Positions 5,333-5,471 of a stretch of 5,471 bases of DNA are shown one piece after another; position 1 is the first letter of the stretch, and each line of letters starts with the position of its first letter. The notes under the pieces are model-generated. The model made no database searches and was not told the origin of the DNA. It worked only from the letters and a program-made list of their open reading frames with translations. This DNA comes from Desulfuromonas sp. (GTDB lineage: Bacteria > Desulfobacterota > Desulfuromonadia > Desulfuromonadales > Trichloromonadaceae). Made by a program: the position numbers and the translations under genes. The stretch spans positions 1-5,471 of the forward strand of contig JAQYWA010000158.1 in the NCBI GenBank assembly GCA_030145265.1, in the 5' to 3' direction.

Positions 5333-5471
5333 ATGAAAAACTCTCTTCCGTCGGCCATCATCCTGCTCATCGCTTCGGCTTCTTCGGTCTGATCGTTGCC
5401 ACCCAGCTGTTCCCCGGCCTGCTCCTCTTCATCACCGGGACCAAAAGCCTGTTCGGCAAGCGCCCCGGCCA
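5333..5471 (+). pseudogene. Small hydrophobic (membrane) protein gene with apparent one-base frameshift; continues beyond window
   Basis: From the ATG at 5333 the frame reads MKNSLPSAIILLIA and then SASSV, ending at TGA 5390-5392. In a different frame the DNA stays open from before 5368 to the window end with strongly GC-ending codons, reading FGFFGLIVATQLFPG and on to GKRPG. Adding one base at about 5374 joins the two into a continuous hydrophobic N-terminus that looks like one membrane segment (roughly residues 7-36) followed by a basic loop. The second frame has no ATG, GTG or TTG start of its own after the stop. This is either a recent frameshift mutation, a sequencing error, or less likely a short leader peptide. 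I do not recognise the family. The gene's GC content contrasts sharply with the AT-rich DNA before it. Confidence 0.5.

Noticed and set aside
5179..5370. Minus-strand 63-codon frame with a repeated AVNILY
   Set aside because: It spans the terminator-like repeat, the tandem duplication and the start of the plus-strand gene, and its protein repeat is just the DNA duplication.
1..5471. CRISPR array, tRNA, rRNA, transposase gene or phage module
   Set aside because: Reading both strands showed no spaced repeats, no cloverleaf or rRNA-like segment, and no transposase, integrase or phage motif.

Overview
The window is bacterial DNA from an organism with an anaerobic or redox-flexible metabolism. 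About 80% of it is one leftward (minus-strand) operon for a soluble heterotetrameric [NiFe] hydrogenase of the group 3b (NAD(P)-linked 'sulfhydrogenase') type. The dense GC-rich coding with Shine-Dalgarno sites and overlapping genes fits a Gram-negative anaerobe, for example a Desulfuromonas/Geobacter-like deltaproteobacterium. That taxonomic guess is inference and is weakly held.

Layout, in the direction of transcription. hydB (beta, two [4Fe-4S] clusters; GTG start at 4226) is followed by hydG (gamma, FAD/NAD(P)/[2Fe-2S]), hydD (delta, small [NiFe] subunit with three FeS clusters), hydA (alpha, [NiFe] large subunit) and a HycI-type maturation endopeptidase that runs off the left edge. Junctions are a 1-nt gap, a 4-nt (or 1-nt) overlap, an 8-nt overlap and an 11-nt overlap, so translation is probably coupled throughout. 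Electrons would pass from H2 at the Ni-Fe site of HydA, through the HydD clusters, to the HydB clusters and the HydG flavin, where NAD(P)+ is reduced; the reverse direction evolves H2. The protease would trim the short tail of HydA once nickel is inserted. The order hydB-G-D-A matches the archaeal (Pyrococcus) sulfhydrogenase operon.

Upstream of hydB is a 225-nt gap with no gene. It holds a weak Rex-like operator candidate and a repeat-like stretch. To its right is another minus-strand gene, 4452-4901, for a cytidine/deoxycytidylate deaminase-fold enzyme. It resembles fungal cytosine deaminase (Fcy1 type) right through to the C-terminal W-x-x-D-I-G-E. Its base composition is lower in GC than the hydrogenase operon (about 47-55% in lines I counted, against about 63%), which suggests it was acquired separately.

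From 4914 to 5332 is an AT-rich intergenic region (about 28% GC in its lowest part). It contains a leader hairpin before the deaminase, a perfect 12-bp inverted repeat followed by a T-tract (an orphan terminator for the plus strand), and a perfect 18-bp tandem duplication that duplicates a -10-like element. At the right edge a plus-strand gene with a strong ribosome-binding site starts at 5333. It encodes a small hydrophobic protein, is interrupted by an apparent one-base frameshift, and continues past the window.

I found no CRISPR array, tRNA, rRNA, transposase or clearly new multi-gene system. The most interesting points are the fungal-type cytosine deaminase, the structured AT-rich spacer and the frameshifted gene.
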